From Chloroflexota bacterium (GTDB taxonomy: Bacteria > Chloroflexota > Anaerolineae > Aggregatilineales > Phototrophicaceae), in the NCBI GenBank assembly GCA_011523545.1, contig WTGN01000022.1, positions 25,818 to 89,817 on the forward strand: 64,000 nucleotides of DNA. The letters are read 5' to 3'. Every line of letters begins with the position of its first letter. Positions within the stretch are counted from its first letter, which is position 1. The position numbers and the translations under genes are program-made. This document shows positions 16,256 through 25,803 of this stretch, in pieces. The notes beneath the pieces were generated by a model. It was not told where the DNA came from and searched no databases. It saw nothing but the letters and a program-made list of their open reading frames with translations.

Positions 16256-18883
16256 ATGAATATGGCGTCATCGACTGAAGCATCGCAGCACGTCGGTTTG
16301 GTGCGCAATCTCGGCTTGTTTGACATCACGATGATCGGCGTCGGGGCGATGATCGGCGCTGGCATCTTCGTCTTGACGGGCATCGCGGCGGGCACGGCGG
16401 GTCCGGCGCTGATATTGGCTTTTGCCATGAACGGCGTCATCACCGTGTTGACGGCCATGGTCTATGCCGAGTTGGGCTCGGCGATTCCCGAAGCCGGCGG
16501 CGGATACCTCTGGGTGAAAGAGGGCTTGCCGGGGCCAAACGGCTTCCTGGCGGGCTGGATGAGCTGGTTCGCGCACGCGGTCGCTGGCAGCTTGTACGGC
16601 GTCGGTTTCGGCGGTTTCATCTATGAGCTGCTGCGGATATTGTTTCTCGACCCGGCGGCGCACCATGACGAGCACATCGGCGTCTTTTTGTCGGGGCCGC
16701 TGGTCTTGCCTTTCGGGATTACGCTGACCGAAGCCGAGTTGGTGCAGAAGGTCTTCGCCGTCCTTATCATTCTGCTCTTCCTGTATATCAATTACAAAGG
16801 CACATCGGAGACGGGCACGGTCGGCAACATTGTGACGGTGCTGAAAGTTGTCATCATCATGATCTTCATCATCAGCGGCTTGTTTGTGGTATTCGGCGAG
16901 CCGGCCCGTTTCGAGAACTTCCAGCCATTTGCGCCCAACGACATCATCGGCATCGTAAGCGCGATGGGCTTGACCTTCATCGCCTTCGAGGGTTACGAGA
17001 TCATCGTGCAGGCGGGCGAAGAGGTGAAAAATCCGCGCAAGAACATCCCGCGGGCGGTATTCCTCTCGCTGGCGATTGTGGTGCCGATTTATATGCTGGT
17101 GGCATTTGTCATCATCGGGGCGGTCGATCCACCGGAAGGGGTGTTCATATACGACTGGCTGGGCGATCTCGGCGAGATCGGCATTGCGCGCGCGGCGGCG
17201 CAATTCATGCCGCTGGGCACGGTGCTGATCATGATTGGCGGCTTGCTGTCGACGATGAGCGCTTTGAACGCGACCACCTTTTCTTCAACGCGGGTCTCAT
17301 TTGCGATGGGGCGGGATCGTGCGCTGCCGGACAGCTTCTCGAGCGTCAGCGGGGTGACGCGCACGCCGCATGTGGCTTTGGGCTGGTCAGGCGTTTTGAT
17401 CCTCTTTGTCGCCTTGACGCTGCCGATAAAGGATGTGGCGGCATCAGCCGATATCATGTTCATTCTGTTGTTTTTGCAGGTGAACCTGGCGGTGATAACG
17501 ATCCGCAGCAAGTATGGCAAGGATTTGAAGTACGGGTTCCTGCTGCCGTTCTTCCCGATTTTGCCGATGATCGCGATTGGCATGCAGTTCCTCTTGGTGC
17601 TGTCGCTCTTTGAAGTGTCGCATTTCGCCTGGATATACGCGGCGGTCTGGATTGGCGGCGGCGTCTTGATCTATTACCTTTATGCGCGGCCGCGGCAGGA
17701 ACGGGCGCACCGTACGCCGGTGGTGCAGCAGACTGAGTTGATGACGCCGACGCTGGACGCGCCCTACCGCGTCTTGGTGCCGGTGGCCAATCCTGATTCG
17801 CTGTCCACCTTGCTGCCGCCGGCGGTCAATATCGCCAAGACCCACAGCGGCAAGGTGACGCTCTTGCATATTGTGACAGTGCCGTCGCCGACGCCCTTGT
17901 CTTCGGGTTATCGCTATTTGGAGGCGAGCGACGCCTTGCAAGAGCAAGCCATATCGATGGTGCGCGATGAAGACGTGGCGGTGGAATACATCGTGCGGGT
18001 GGCGCGGCGGGTCGGCCCGGCCATCATCGATACCGCGCAGGAGCAGCGCGCCGACCTCGTGGTCATCGGCTGGCAGGGCGTAAAGGATCAGCAAGGCGCG
18101 ACCCTAGGCCAGAACATCGACGAGGTCTTGAGCGAGGTCAACTGCGATGTCTTGATGCTGCAGCCGGGCGATACGGCGGCGGCGAAGCGCATCCTGCTGC
18201 CAGTGGCGGAGCCTTGGCAAGTGGGCTTTTCGCTGCGGCTGATACAGCCCCTGTCGGCGGTGGATCTGGAGATAGATTTGCTGCACGTCTTCTCGGTCGA
18301 TACGCCGCAAGCGGAGCGCGAACGCATGACCCGGTCGCTGCAGCGAGAGATTGATGAACTGAAGTTGACCGACAGCGAGGTCAATCTGACAACCGAGATC
18401 GCGCGGGATCGCATCGATGCGATTGTGGCGGCGGCGCAGGATTATGATTATGTCGCCCTGGGCGAAACGCGCGACCCGGGTTATCAGCAGCGCCTCTTCG
18501 GAAACACACCTTTCACAATCGCCGACCGGACGCGCACGCCGGTGGTGTTGCTGCATCGGCAGACGAGCGCAGTGGACTTCGGGTTGAAACGCATGGCGAG
18601 CTGGGTCGGCGGCGGTTATGCCGATGTCGATCCCGAATCGCGGGAGCGCCTTGAGGAGCAGGGTTATATCGTAGATGGCGAATCGACCGCGAATGGCGGG
18701 ACGCTGAAATCCTCAGTCAAGCAGCCGGTCATCTTGCTCATCGGCGTCTTGACGGTGGCGGCGGCAGTCATGATGTTCGCCGGCAATGGCGAAACCTTGA
18801 CCTGGATCGGCGCGCTGATTTATTTCGGCGCGCTGCTGATGTTCACCGTGGTGTCGGTGCGGGCGGCGCGGGCGCCTTCGTAA
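16256..18883 (+). CDS. APC-superfamily amino acid permease fused to two UspA domains and a terminal membrane pair
   Basis: 875 residues. Residues ~15-480 form an APC transporter (MIGVGAMIGAGIFVLTG is the TM1 substrate-binding motif) with about 12 helices. Residues ~500-630 (YRVLVPVANPDS onwards) and ~640-770 (RILLPVAEPWQV onwards) are two universal-stress-protein domains. The C-terminus adds two more predicted helices (VILLIGVLTVAAAVMMFAG, IGALIYFGALLMFTVVSV). APC-UspA fusions are known in archaea and bacteria, where the cytosolic domain may sense nucleotides or cAMP-like ligands; the extra C-terminal membrane pair is less usual. A GAGGA site precedes ATG 16256. Confidence 0.9.
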   Translation: MNMASSTEASQHVGLVRNLGLFDITMIGVGAMIGAGIFVLTGIAAGTAGPALILAFAMNGVITVLTAMVYAELGSAIPEAGGGYLWVKEGLPGPNGFLAGWMSWFAHAVAGSLYGVGFGGFIYELLRILFLDPAAHHDEHIGVFLSGPLVLPFGITLTEAELVQKVFAVLIILLFLYINYKGTSETGTVGNIVTVLKVVIIMIFIISGLFVVFGEPARFENFQPFAPNDIIGIVSAMGLTFIAFEGYEIIVQAGEEVKNPRKNIPRAVFLSLAIVVPIYMLVAFVIIGAVDPPEGVFIYDWLGDLGEIGIARAAAQFMPLGTVLIMIGGLLSTMSALNATTFSSTRVSFAMGRDRALPDSFSSVSGVTRTPHVALGWSGVLILFVALTLPIKDVAASADIMFILLFLQVNLAVITIRSKYGKDLKYGFLLPFFPILPMIAIGMQFLLVLSLFEVSHFAWIYAAVWIGGGVLIYYLYARPRQERAHRTPVVQQTELMTPTLDAPYRVLVPVANPDSLSTLLPPAVNIAKTHSGKVTLLHIVTVPSPTPLSSGYRYLEASDALQEQAISMVRDEDVAVEYIVRVARRVGPAIIDTAQEQRADLVVIGWQGVKDQQGATLGQNIDEVLSEVNCDVLMLQPGDTAAAKRILLPVAEPWQVGFSLRLIQPLSAVDLEIDLLHVFSVDTPQAERERMTRSLQREIDELKLTDSEVNLTTEIARDRIDAIVAAAQDYDYVALGETRDPGYQQRLFGNTPFTIADRTRTPVVLLHRQTSAVDFGLKRMASWVGGGYADVDPESRERLEEQGYIVDGESTANGGTLKSSVKQPVILLIGVLTVAAAVMMFAGNGETLTWIGALIYFGALLMFTVVSVRAARAPS

Positions 18884-18887
18884 GCTG

Positions 18888-19020
18888 GCGGGCGAGGGCG
18901 ACCCAATGGCTCGCCCCTACAAATTTCGCTGTGGCGGGCGAGGGCAAGCCGGTGGCTCGCCCCTACAGTTTTCGCTGAGGCGGGCGTGGGCGACCCAATG
19001 GCTCGCCCCTACAAATTGCG
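18888..19020. repeat. Three tandem family A hairpins
   Basis: Copies at 18896-18916, 18942-18962 and 18988-19008, spaced exactly 46 bp apart, each followed by CCTACA. The first and third share the arm GGGCGACCC with loop AAT, and the middle has GGGCAAGCC with loop GGT. They fill the gap between the convergent APC and SnoaL genes. Confidence 0.85.
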
Positions 19021-19030
19021 CCTTGCTTTG

Positions 19031-20113
19031 CTACCACAGGCCGGAAGCGCCGGATTTGCGCTGCTCGATTTGCAGGCGCAGGCGCTCCATGAGGTCGACG
19101 CCCAGCTGGCGGCAGAGGTCGATCATGTCGATCGGCACCCAGTTTTCGATCAGGTATTCGCCCTCGCGCTTCCACCAGTCAAAGTCGCGCAAAGTGATGA
19201 GCTCCCCATTGGCCGGGATGCCGGCATATTCGCCATTGCTGTAGGAGAAGGCCGCGTCCCATATGCCGCCGCAAGCGTAGGCGCCTTCGCCGACGAAACC
19301 CATGTTGCGGCCGCCGCGCTCGACCGTAAGTTGGCGATCGCCGAAGCCGAAGAGCCAATTCCGTTGGTGAAAGTCTTCAAATTCTTCCAGCGTGAAGCAG
19401 CCGCCGATGCCGCTGGGGCCGTACCATTTCATATCGCGATGCCAGTATTTGTCCTGCTCCATGCGGCTCATGTCGCCACCGTCGCGGTCGCGCACGTAGC
19501 GCATCAAGCCCTTGCCCATAGCCTGGACCAGCTGCAGGCTCTTGCGTGATTCGAGCGGATCTTGCTCGGTCAGCAAGATGCCGTCTTTGGCGACCGGGCC
19601 CGGGATCTTGCCGCCATCGAAACCTGGCGACGGTGGCAGCACTTGGTAGCCGGCTTGTCGCATGACAGAAAGGATGTCGTACTGCACGAAGCTCTCGGCG
19701 ATCTTGCCCTCGCGCATGACATAGAATTGTCCGAACCAGATGTTGGTTTTCTTACCTGAGGCCGGGATGTCGAGCCAGTCCTGGGCGAAGTGGCCGGTGA
19801 GGTAGCCGCAGGCGCTGACCCATTCGCTGCCCACATCGCCGGCCCATTCCGATTCGCCGCTTTCGATGCCGCCCATGAAGACGTAGGGTCGGATTTTGAG
19901 ATCGGGGAAGGAATGGAAGAGCGGCAGCCAAAAGCCGGCAATGAGATTCTCTACGCCAACAATCTGATCGATGGGCGCGGAGCCGTTCCAATTGACGTCC
20001 TCGTGCACGGCGGCGCGGATGGCGGCGGGTACATTGTCGACGCCGACGTGGTTTAGCTTCTGCCAGTAATCCCAGACGATGTCTTTGTTGCGCTGATTTA
20101 AGAGATTTGACAT
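19031..20113 (-). CDS. Two-domain SnoaL-like (NTF2-fold) protein
   Basis: 360 residues with two SnoaL-like polyketide-cyclase/ester-cyclase domains. The first (about 1-155) has WNGSAPIDQIVGVENLIAGFW, HSFPDLKIRPYVFMGG and KIAESFVQYDIL. The second (about 185-345) has MKWYGPSGIGGCFTLEEFEDF, GEYAGIPANGELITLRDFDWW and KREGEYLIENWVPIDMIDLCRQLG. The NTF2 pocket often binds hydrophobic or polycyclic ligands; here catalysis is not demonstrable. It is the last gene of the sugar-importer operon, 146 bp after the permease gene, so it may act on the imported compound. An AAGGA site precedes ATG 20113. Confidence 0.8.
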   Translation of the reverse strand: MSNLLNQRNKDIVWDYWQKLNHVGVDNVPAAIRAAVHEDVNWNGSAPIDQIVGVENLIAGFWLPLFHSFPDLKIRPYVFMGGIESGESEWAGDVGSEWVSACGYLTGHFAQDWLDIPASGKKTNIWFGQFYVMREGKIAESFVQYDILSVMRQAGYQVLPPSPGFDGGKIPGPVAKDGILLTEQDPLESRKSLQLVQAMGKGLMRYVRDRDGGDMSRMEQDKYWHRDMKWYGPSGIGGCFTLEEFEDFHQRNWLFGFGDRQLTVERGGRNMGFVGEGAYACGGIWDAAFSYSNGEYAGIPANGELITLRDFDWWKREGEYLIENWVPIDMIDLCRQLGVDLMERLRLQIEQRKSGASGLW

Positions 20114-20139
20114 GGGGTAATCCTTCTTAGTCTTCAGGT

Positions 20140-20245
20140 GGGCGAAACTTGTCTCGGCCCTATAGATTTGCTTGCGATGGGCGATTCACAGAATCGCCCC
20201 TACAGATTCTGATTTGACGGGCGTCCCGCTGGCTCGCGCCCACAA
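20140..20245. repeat. Three family A hairpins
   Basis: Copies at 20140-20160 (degenerate), 20179-20199 (stem GGGCGATTC, loop ACA, perfect) and 20219-20241 (enlarged loop). They separate the permease gene from the SnoaL-like gene within one operon. Confidence 0.8.
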
Positions 20246-20259
20246 GCCGGGCTCGCAAA

Positions 20260-21264
20260 TTAGCCTTTGACGGCGCCGGAGGTCAAGCCTTTGACCAGCT
20301 GTCCCTGGAAGATGAAGACGACGATGATAATGGGCACAGCGGCGGAGACGGCAGCGGCGGCGGCCAGCGTGATATGGCCCGGATCTTCGCCGGCCGCATA
20401 TTTGGAGATGGCGACCGTCAGCGTCCAGTTGGATTGCGTCAGGATGCGCACGAGCAGAAAATCGCTATAGGCGAGCAGGAGCGTGAAGAGGGCGGTCGAG
20501 ACGATGCCGGGCCACATGATGGGAATGATGACCGATATGAAGGCAGTCAAGCGATTCGCCCCGTCGACCATAGCCGATTCTTCGATTTCCTTGGGGATGT
20601 TCATGAAGAAGCTGCGCAGCATCCAGATGGTGAAAGGTTGATTGATGGCGACCAGGGTGATGATGAGCAGGATGTGGGTGTCATAGAGGCCGGAGCGCTG
20701 GCCGAACCACCAGTAGGGCAGGATGTAGGACATGCCGGGCAGAGAGCGGAAACCAAGCGCGACCACCAGAATGAGGACGCCGGCGAGCCCGGCGTAACGC
20801 GCGAGACCGTAACCGGCCATGCAGCCGATTGATATAGAGATGCAGATGGTGCCGGCGGTGACGATGATCGTATTCAGAAAGTAGTCATAGAATGTCTGCG
20901 TTCGAATGTACTCGGGTATGAACCAGAGAACGGCGAAACCGATGGCGAGCACGGCCACATAGACGAAACCGGGCGGAAGCGGGAAGCGCCTGGCGTTGAT
21001 TGCCAGAAGGACCAGCAGGCCAAATATGGCGACCAGCACGATGGCCACCAGCATCGGGTCATCAGGGATGGACTTCAGCCAGAGGTCGGTGTAATTGTCC
21101 AACGTCGGATCAAATATGAACAGTGGCACGCGGGAATTGGCCTGTCGCGGCGTCTTGAAGGATTGGATCGTCGTCCAAAAGAAAGGCACGACGCTGAAGA
21201 CGGCGTAAGATGTCAAGAGCAGGTAAACGACGGCGAGCGCCCAGCGGTTTTCGATTCGTTTCAT
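20260..21264 (-). CDS. Carbohydrate ABC importer permease, MalG/UgpE type
   Basis: 334 residues with an N-terminal helix (WALAVVYLLLTSYAVFSVVPFFW), an additional helix pair around residues 70-120 (VAIVLVAIFGLLVLLAINA and FVYVAVLAIGFAVLWFI) that ordinary MalG proteins lack, and the EAA motif EIEESAMVDGANRLTAFISVIIPIMWPGI. It forms the heterodimeric channel with the MalF-type gene, whose stop codon lies one base before this start. It is part of a CUT1-type sugar importer whose ATPase is not in the window, which is common because MsmK/UgpC-type ATPases are shared. Confidence 0.9.
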   Translation of the reverse strand: MKRIENRWALAVVYLLLTSYAVFSVVPFFWTTIQSFKTPRQANSRVPLFIFDPTLDNYTDLWLKSIPDDPMLVAIVLVAIFGLLVLLAINARRFPLPPGFVYVAVLAIGFAVLWFIPEYIRTQTFYDYFLNTIIVTAGTICISISIGCMAGYGLARYAGLAGVLILVVALGFRSLPGMSYILPYWWFGQRSGLYDTHILLIITLVAINQPFTIWMLRSFFMNIPKEIEESAMVDGANRLTAFISVIIPIMWPGIVSTALFTLLLAYSDFLLVRILTQSNWTLTVAISKYAAGEDPGHITLAAAAAVSAAVPIIIVVFIFQGQLVKGLTSGAVKG

Positions 21265-21265
21265 G

Positions 21266-22129
21266 CTAGCGCTCTTCGGTCTGCTCTTTATAGGTGCGCA
21301 GCAGGAAGGGCACCAGGACGACGAGTATCAACACGACGGTGATGACGGACATGGCGTTGGCTTTGCCCAGGCGCTGCACGCTCATGGCGGTGCGGAAGGT
21401 GTAGAGCATCATGACCTCGGCCTTGTAGATCGGGTTCTGCTCGGTCAAGACGAAAATGCTATCGAATACGCGGTAGGCGTCCATAATTGAGATTAAGCCG
21501 ATGAAGACGAAAAGCGAGCGCAAATGCGGGATCATGATGTGCCGTACCTGACGCAGGCGCGAGGCGCCGTCAATCATTGACGCTTCGACCAGTTCATCGG
21601 GCAGCGTCTGCAAACCGGCGAAGAAGACGATCAGCGGGAAGGGCGTCGCCGCCCAAAGCGCATGCACAATTATGAGCGATTTAACGGATTGCTCGGTGAG
21701 GATAAAGCGCGAGCCGATGATTTCGCGGTAAATCCAGGCGACAAGCCCGCCCGATTCGAATAGCTGCTTCACCATGAGCGTGCCGACGACGGGCACGACG
21801 ATGAAAGGCATCAGAAAGGCGGCGATGTAGAGGCCGCGGATGCGCCGCGAGACTTGGTCCAGGAGGACTGCAATCAGGAAACCGGAGAAGGTTTGCAGCG
21901 GTACGGCGATGGCGATATAGGTCATTGTAAAGGAGAAGGCGTTCCAAAACTTGATGTCTTCGAATACCTCAACATAATTCGCCAAGCCGACAAATACCGG
22001 CTCGTTGATATTGCGGAAGGTCATGTATTGCATGCTGAGCCAGATGGAGGTGAGGAGGGGGAAGACCATCAGCGCCAGCATGACGAGCAGGCTGGGCGTC
22101 ATGAAGGTATAGAAGGTGCGTCTGTTCAT
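21266..22129 (-). CDS. Carbohydrate ABC importer permease, MalF/UgpA type
   Basis: 287 residues with six predicted helices, starting FYTFMTPSLLVMLALMVFPLL. It has the EAA motif ELVEASMIDGASRLRQVRHIMIPHL facing the ATPase. CUT1-family importers move oligosaccharides or glycerol-phosphate compounds. It lies between the binding protein gene (gap 203 bp of repeats) and the second permease (gap one base). The substrate cannot be read. Confidence 0.92.
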   Translation of the reverse strand: MNRRTFYTFMTPSLLVMLALMVFPLLTSIWLSMQYMTFRNINEPVFVGLANYVEVFEDIKFWNAFSFTMTYIAIAVPLQTFSGFLIAVLLDQVSRRIRGLYIAAFLMPFIVVPVVGTLMVKQLFESGGLVAWIYREIIGSRFILTEQSVKSLIIVHALWAATPFPLIVFFAGLQTLPDELVEASMIDGASRLRQVRHIMIPHLRSLFVFIGLISIMDAYRVFDSIFVLTEQNPIYKAEVMMLYTFRTAMSVQRLGKANAMSVITVVLILVVLVPFLLRTYKEQTEER

Positions 22130-22144
22130 TCAATGGTCCTGGCG

Positions 22145-22305
22145 CCGGCGGGCGATGCAGTGGTCGACCTGCACTCGCTGCGCTGCGGAGGGTAACCAAT
22201 CAATCTTGCGTACGGGCGAGCGACCTGCAGTGTCTACGCGCAGCGGTGGCTCGCCCCTACATATTCCTGATTGTGCGGTGGGCGTCTCGGCGAGACGCCC
22301 CTACA
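22145..22305. repeat. Family A hairpin cluster, one copy with a nested insert
   Basis: The last copy (22279-22299) is perfect: stem GGGCGTCTC, loop GGC. The middle copy (about 22212-22260) has its loop widened by some 25 bases that include TGTCTACGCG (22230-22239), a word also found inside family B copies at 45464 and, as a variant, at 30267. Confidence 0.75.
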
Positions 22306-22332
22306 GTTTCGAATTGTGCGTGTCGGTTGCGT

Positions 22333-23634
22333 TTAGCCGTCGATGTAACCCTGCGCCGTTGCCTCGGCGATGTACTCTTCAGCCGCGTTATCCAGCGCTT
22401 CCTGTGGGCTGAGGTCGCCACTGCCGACCAGGGGCAGCCAGTTGCCGAGCGCGACCCGCGCCAGCGCCGCCGCCGGGTTCAGCGAGTTGCCGCCGACGCC
22501 TTGGCCAAGCGAGACGGCGAATGCGGGCATATTGCGGCCGCCATGACCGGCTTCACTGACGGAGCTGCGCACGATCGCGCCATGCGCCGAACCGCCGACC
22601 TGGCCTTCGAAGTCGAAGGTCTCCATGATGGCGCGGAAGGCGAGATCGTAATCAACGCCGCCTCGCTTGGTGATAGAGTAGGCGTCAACCCAGGCCGAGC
22701 CGCCGAGGATCCCGCTGTCGGGGCTGGGCGCGGGCGATGGCGCGAAGCCGATGATCCCGACATAATCCGACTTTTCCGGATCGTCCATATTGGCGGCGCG
22801 GCTGGCCCAGATATGCACGAAGGCCAGGGTGCCGGTCTCCATGCCGATCTCACTGTCGTCGATGCTGTAGGTCAAGCCTTCGGGACCCATGCAGCCGTCG
22901 ACAACCTCTTTCATCTTGCTCAGGGCGGCGACGCCTTCTTCGCCGTTGAAGATCGGCATATTGTCGCCGTCATTCAGATACCTTCCGCCGTAGGAGCGGA
23001 TGAAGTGCATGAACTCGATCTCCCATGCCCAGCCGGCGTGGAGGTTCATGGTGAAGGGCAGATCAATGCTGTCTTCGTTCTCCGCCAGCACGGCGCAGGC
23101 GTCAATGACCTCATCGTAGGTGGTGGGGACGGCCAGCTCGTGCGCTTCGAAGATATCGCTGCGATAGAAGAGATGCATCGTATTGGACATGAAGGGCACG
23201 CCGTAGATGTTGCCGTCGATGGTGACGGCATCCCAGACCGGCTGCGGAATATCGTCGAGGTTATATTCATCGCGGTACTGCTCGACCAGATCGTTAAGCG
23301 GTTGCAGCGCGTCAAAGCCGGACAGCGTCACGATGCGCGAGGGTACCGTGTGCAGGATGGCCCAGGGCGAATCGCCGCCGCCGGCCAAAGCCAGGTTGGC
23401 TTGCTCTTCGGAGCTGGCGGAATCGAGCAATTGCACGTTGACGGTCAAGTTATCGACATCGTTGCATTTCTCCAATTCGGCCGCGAAAAATTCGGTGATG
23501 GGAAAAGCCCATCCCATGAAATTGACTTCGGTCGATTCCATCGGCGGATCGAGCACACAGGGGTCCATGTCGTCCTGCGCAAGCGTTGGCAGCGCGATGA
23601 GGAGTATGGCGAAAAGAATTAAGAGCTTCTTCAT
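22333..23634 (-). CDS. Extracellular solute-binding protein family 1 (sugar importer)
   Basis: 433 residues with signal peptide MKKLLILFAILLIALPTLAQ. The family 1 pattern includes DALQPLNDLVEQYRD, GNIYGVPFMSNTMHLFYRSDIFEAHEL and GDNMPIFNGEEGVAALSKMKEV. It feeds the two CUT1 permeases downstream. ATG 23634 is chosen for the signal peptide and an AAAGGA site. The protein has a run of Cys (NDVDNLT after EKC, DPCVL, DACAVL) that could form disulfides outside the cell. The substrate is probably a sugar, but the neighbouring SnoaL protein allows other ligands. Confidence 0.92.
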   Translation of the reverse strand: MKKLLILFAILLIALPTLAQDDMDPCVLDPPMESTEVNFMGWAFPITEFFAAELEKCNDVDNLTVNVQLLDSASSEEQANLALAGGGDSPWAILHTVPSRIVTLSGFDALQPLNDLVEQYRDEYNLDDIPQPVWDAVTIDGNIYGVPFMSNTMHLFYRSDIFEAHELAVPTTYDEVIDACAVLAENEDSIDLPFTMNLHAGWAWEIEFMHFIRSYGGRYLNDGDNMPIFNGEEGVAALSKMKEVVDGCMGPEGLTYSIDDSEIGMETGTLAFVHIWASRAANMDDPEKSDYVGIIGFAPSPAPSPDSGILGGSAWVDAYSITKRGGVDYDLAFRAIMETFDFEGQVGGSAHGAIVRSSVSEAGHGGRNMPAFAVSLGQGVGGNSLNPAAALARVALGNWLPLVGSGDLSPQEALDNAAEEYIAEATAQGYIDG

Positions 23635-23715
23635 TTGTAGCGTCCTTTCTGTTAGAACACGGGCGAGACAGGAAAAAGGCAATGGCGCGGCGCATGACTT
23701 CGATGCCTTCCCACA

Positions 23716-23744
23716 AGTATAACGACCCGCGCCGGAAACGCCAA
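23716..23744 (-). promoter_or_regulatory. Putative promoter of the CUT1 sugar importer operon
   Basis: On the minus strand TTGGCG (23739-23744), a 17-bp spacer and TATACT (23716-23721; five of six matches). It lies between the end of the upstream importer operon and the binding-protein gene, about 80 bp before ATG 23634. Confidence 0.55.
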
Positions 23745-23758
23745 AGCGCGCGGGATGA

Positions 23759-24784
23759 TTAGAGGTCGTTGACGCCGCGCAGGGTCAAGCGGTCAGCGAA
23801 GTGGCAAGCGGCGATATGACCGGGCTCGACCTCTTGGAGCGCGGGCCGCTCTTCGGCGCAGATGGCTTCGGCGTAGGGGCAGCGCGGGTGGAAGGCGCAG
23901 CCTGTGGGCGGGTCGGCCGGATTGGGCAATTCGCCGCGAATGGCCACCCTTGTCTTTTGGATTGTGGGGTCGGGCCGTGGAATGCTGGAGAGCAGCGCTT
24001 CAGTATAGGGGTGTTTGGGGCGGTGATACAGGCGTCGGGTATCGGCGCGCTCAACGATCTTCCCCACGTACATGACGGCGACAAAATCGCTGATGTGTTC
24101 CACCACGCTCAGGTCGTGGGCGATGAACAGGTATGACAGGGAAAACTCGTCCTGCAAATCTTGCAGCAGGTTCAGCGTCTGCGCTTGAATGGAGACATCG
24201 AGGGCCGAGGTCGGCTCGTCGGCGACGATGAACTGCGGATTGAGGGCGAGGGCGCGGGCGATGCCAATGCGCTGGCGCTGGCCGCCGCTGAAGGCATGGG
24301 GGAAACGGCGCATGGTTTCGGGCCTCAGACCGACGCGCTTCAGCAGCTCGGCCACGCGGTCAACCAGTTCCTGGCCTTTGGCGATTTTGTAGATGACCAG
24401 CGGTTCACCGATGATATCGAGCAAGGTCAAGCGGGGATTGAGGGAGGATTGCGGGTCCTGGAAGACCATCTGCATATTGCGCCGCACCTGGAACAGCGTC
24501 TCTTTGTCGGCGGTCGCCAGGTCGATGGCGCCCAGCTGCCGGTCGTGAAAGATGACCTTGCCGCCGGTCGGTTCGAGGCCGCGCATGATGGTGTGGGCGG
24601 CGGTCGTTTTGCCACAGCCGCTTTCGCCGACTAATCCAAGGGTCTTGCGCGGGGGGATGCTGAAGGAAATATCGTCGACCGCTTTGACATGCCCCACCTG
24701 GCGGCGCAGCAGCCCAGCGCTGACCGGGTAATACTTTTTCAGGTTTTGCACTTCGAGCACGACGTTCGCCGGATTAGACGTCAT
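23759..24784 (-). CDS. Opp/Dpp-type ABC importer ATPase (F subunit), second system
   Basis: 341 residues. Motifs: Walker [20 protein letters not shown], signature FSGGQRQR, Walker B FIVADEPTSALDV, and the C-terminal PPTGCAFHPRCPYAEAIC. It ends cleanly (FADRLTLRGVNDL) without the repeat tail seen in the first system. It overlaps the D subunit by 11 bp, which supports translational coupling. It is the last gene of the operon running from 30040 leftwards. Confidence 0.93.
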   Translation of the reverse strand: MTSNPANVVLEVQNLKKYYPVSAGLLRRQVGHVKAVDDISFSIPPRKTLGLVGESGCGKTTAAHTIMRGLEPTGGKVIFHDRQLGAIDLATADKETLFQVRRNMQMVFQDPQSSLNPRLTLLDIIGEPLVIYKIAKGQELVDRVAELLKRVGLRPETMRRFPHAFSGGQRQRIGIARALALNPQFIVADEPTSALDVSIQAQTLNLLQDLQDEFSLSYLFIAHDLSVVEHISDFVAVMYVGKIVERADTRRLYHRPKHPYTEALLSSIPRPDPTIQKTRVAIRGELPNPADPPTGCAFHPRCPYAEAICAEERPALQEVEPGHIAACHFADRLTLRGVNDL

Positions 24785-25802
24785 TCAGCCCACCTCCATC
24801 ATCGTAGAGGAAGCAGCTGACCGCGTGGCCGGGCCGGGTCTCGCGCAGGACCGGCGTCTTCACATTGCAGACATCGGCGATGAAGCTGGCGCAGCGCGGA
24901 TGGAAGGGGCAGCCGGGCGGGATGGCCCGCGGCGAGGGCACCATGCCGCGAATCGCTTCGAGGCGCCCCTCGGCCTTTTGCCCGACCTTGGGAATGGATT
25001 GCATGAGCGCGCGGGTGTAGGGATGCTGCGGTTCGGTGAAGAGGGAGTGAATATCGCTCTGCTCGACGACTTTGCCCAGGTACATAACGGCGACTTCTTC
25101 CGCCATTTCAGCGATGACGCCGAGGTCATGCGTGATGAAGAGGATGGCCATGCCCAGCTCATCCTGCAGTTCCCGCATCAACTCGAGGATCTGCGCCTCG
25201 GTGGTGACATCCAGGGCGGTGGTCGGCTCATCGGCGATGAGCAATTGGGGCCGGCAAGACAGCGCCATGGCGATCATGACACGCTGCCGCATGCCGCCGG
25301 AAAGCTGATGAGGATACTGCTTGATGACGGCGGCCGGTTGGGGCATGCGCACCTTGTCCAGCATTTCCAGGGCGATTTTGCGCGCTTCTGACTTGCTGAC
25401 ATCCTGGTGATAGAGGATGGCTTCCATGATCTGGTTGCCGACGGTGAATAGCGGGTCGAGCGAGGTCATAGGTTCCTGGAAGATCATGGCGATCTCGGCG
25501 CCGCGCAGTTGTCGCAATGCCTCGCTGCGGGCGTCAAATGCGGTCAGGTCTTCGCCATTTGCGGTTTCGCGGCCGTAGTAGCGGATGGCGCCGGCGACGA
25601 TTTCACCGGGCGGGCGCACCAGGCGCAGGATGGAGAAGCCGGTGACCGATTTGCCGCAGCCGCTCTCGCCGAGGACGCCGAGGGTGCCGCCGCGCTTGAC
25701 CTGCAGGCTGACGCCGTCGACCGCGGGCACCACGCCCTGCTCGGTGAAGAAGTGCGTCTTGAGGTCGGTGATTTCCAGCAAGTTCGGGTGCATGGCGGTC
25801 AC
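24774..25802 (-). CDS. Opp/Dpp-type ABC importer ATPase (D subunit), second system
   Basis: 342 residues. Motifs: Walker [21 protein letters not shown], signature LSGGMRQR, Walker [14 protein letters not shown], switch His in ITHDLG, and [18 protein letters not shown]. The start is either GTG 25802, one base after the permease stop codon, or ATG 25793; no ribosome site decides. It works with the F subunit as an ATPase heterodimer. Confidence 0.93.
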   Translation of the reverse strand: MTAMHPNLLEITDLKTHFFTEQGVVPAVDGVSLQVKRGGTLGVLGESGCGKSVTGFSILRLVRPPGEIVAGAIRYYGRETANGEDLTAFDARSEALRQLRGAEIAMIFQEPMTSLDPLFTVGNQIMEAILYHQDVSKSEARKIALEMLDKVRMPQPAAVIKQYPHQLSGGMRQRVMIAMALSCRPQLLIADEPTTALDVTTEAQILELMRELQDELGMAILFITHDLGVIAEMAEEVAVMYLGKVVEQSDIHSLFTEPQHPYTRALMQSIPKVGQKAEGRLEAIRGMVPSPRAIPPGCPFHPRCASFIADVCNVKTPVLRETRPGHAVSCFLYDDGGGLNDV

Positions 25803-25803
25803 G

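Noticed and set aside
18888..19020. Regularly spaced repeats resembling a small CRISPR array
   Set aside because: The 46-bp period comes from hairpin repeats that differ in stem and loop; the sequence between them is similar rather than unique, and no cas genes are present.
22246..23622. A 458-codon open frame on the plus strand
   Set aside because: It is opposite the sugar-binding protein gene and starts inside a family A repeat; composition reflects antisense codons only.
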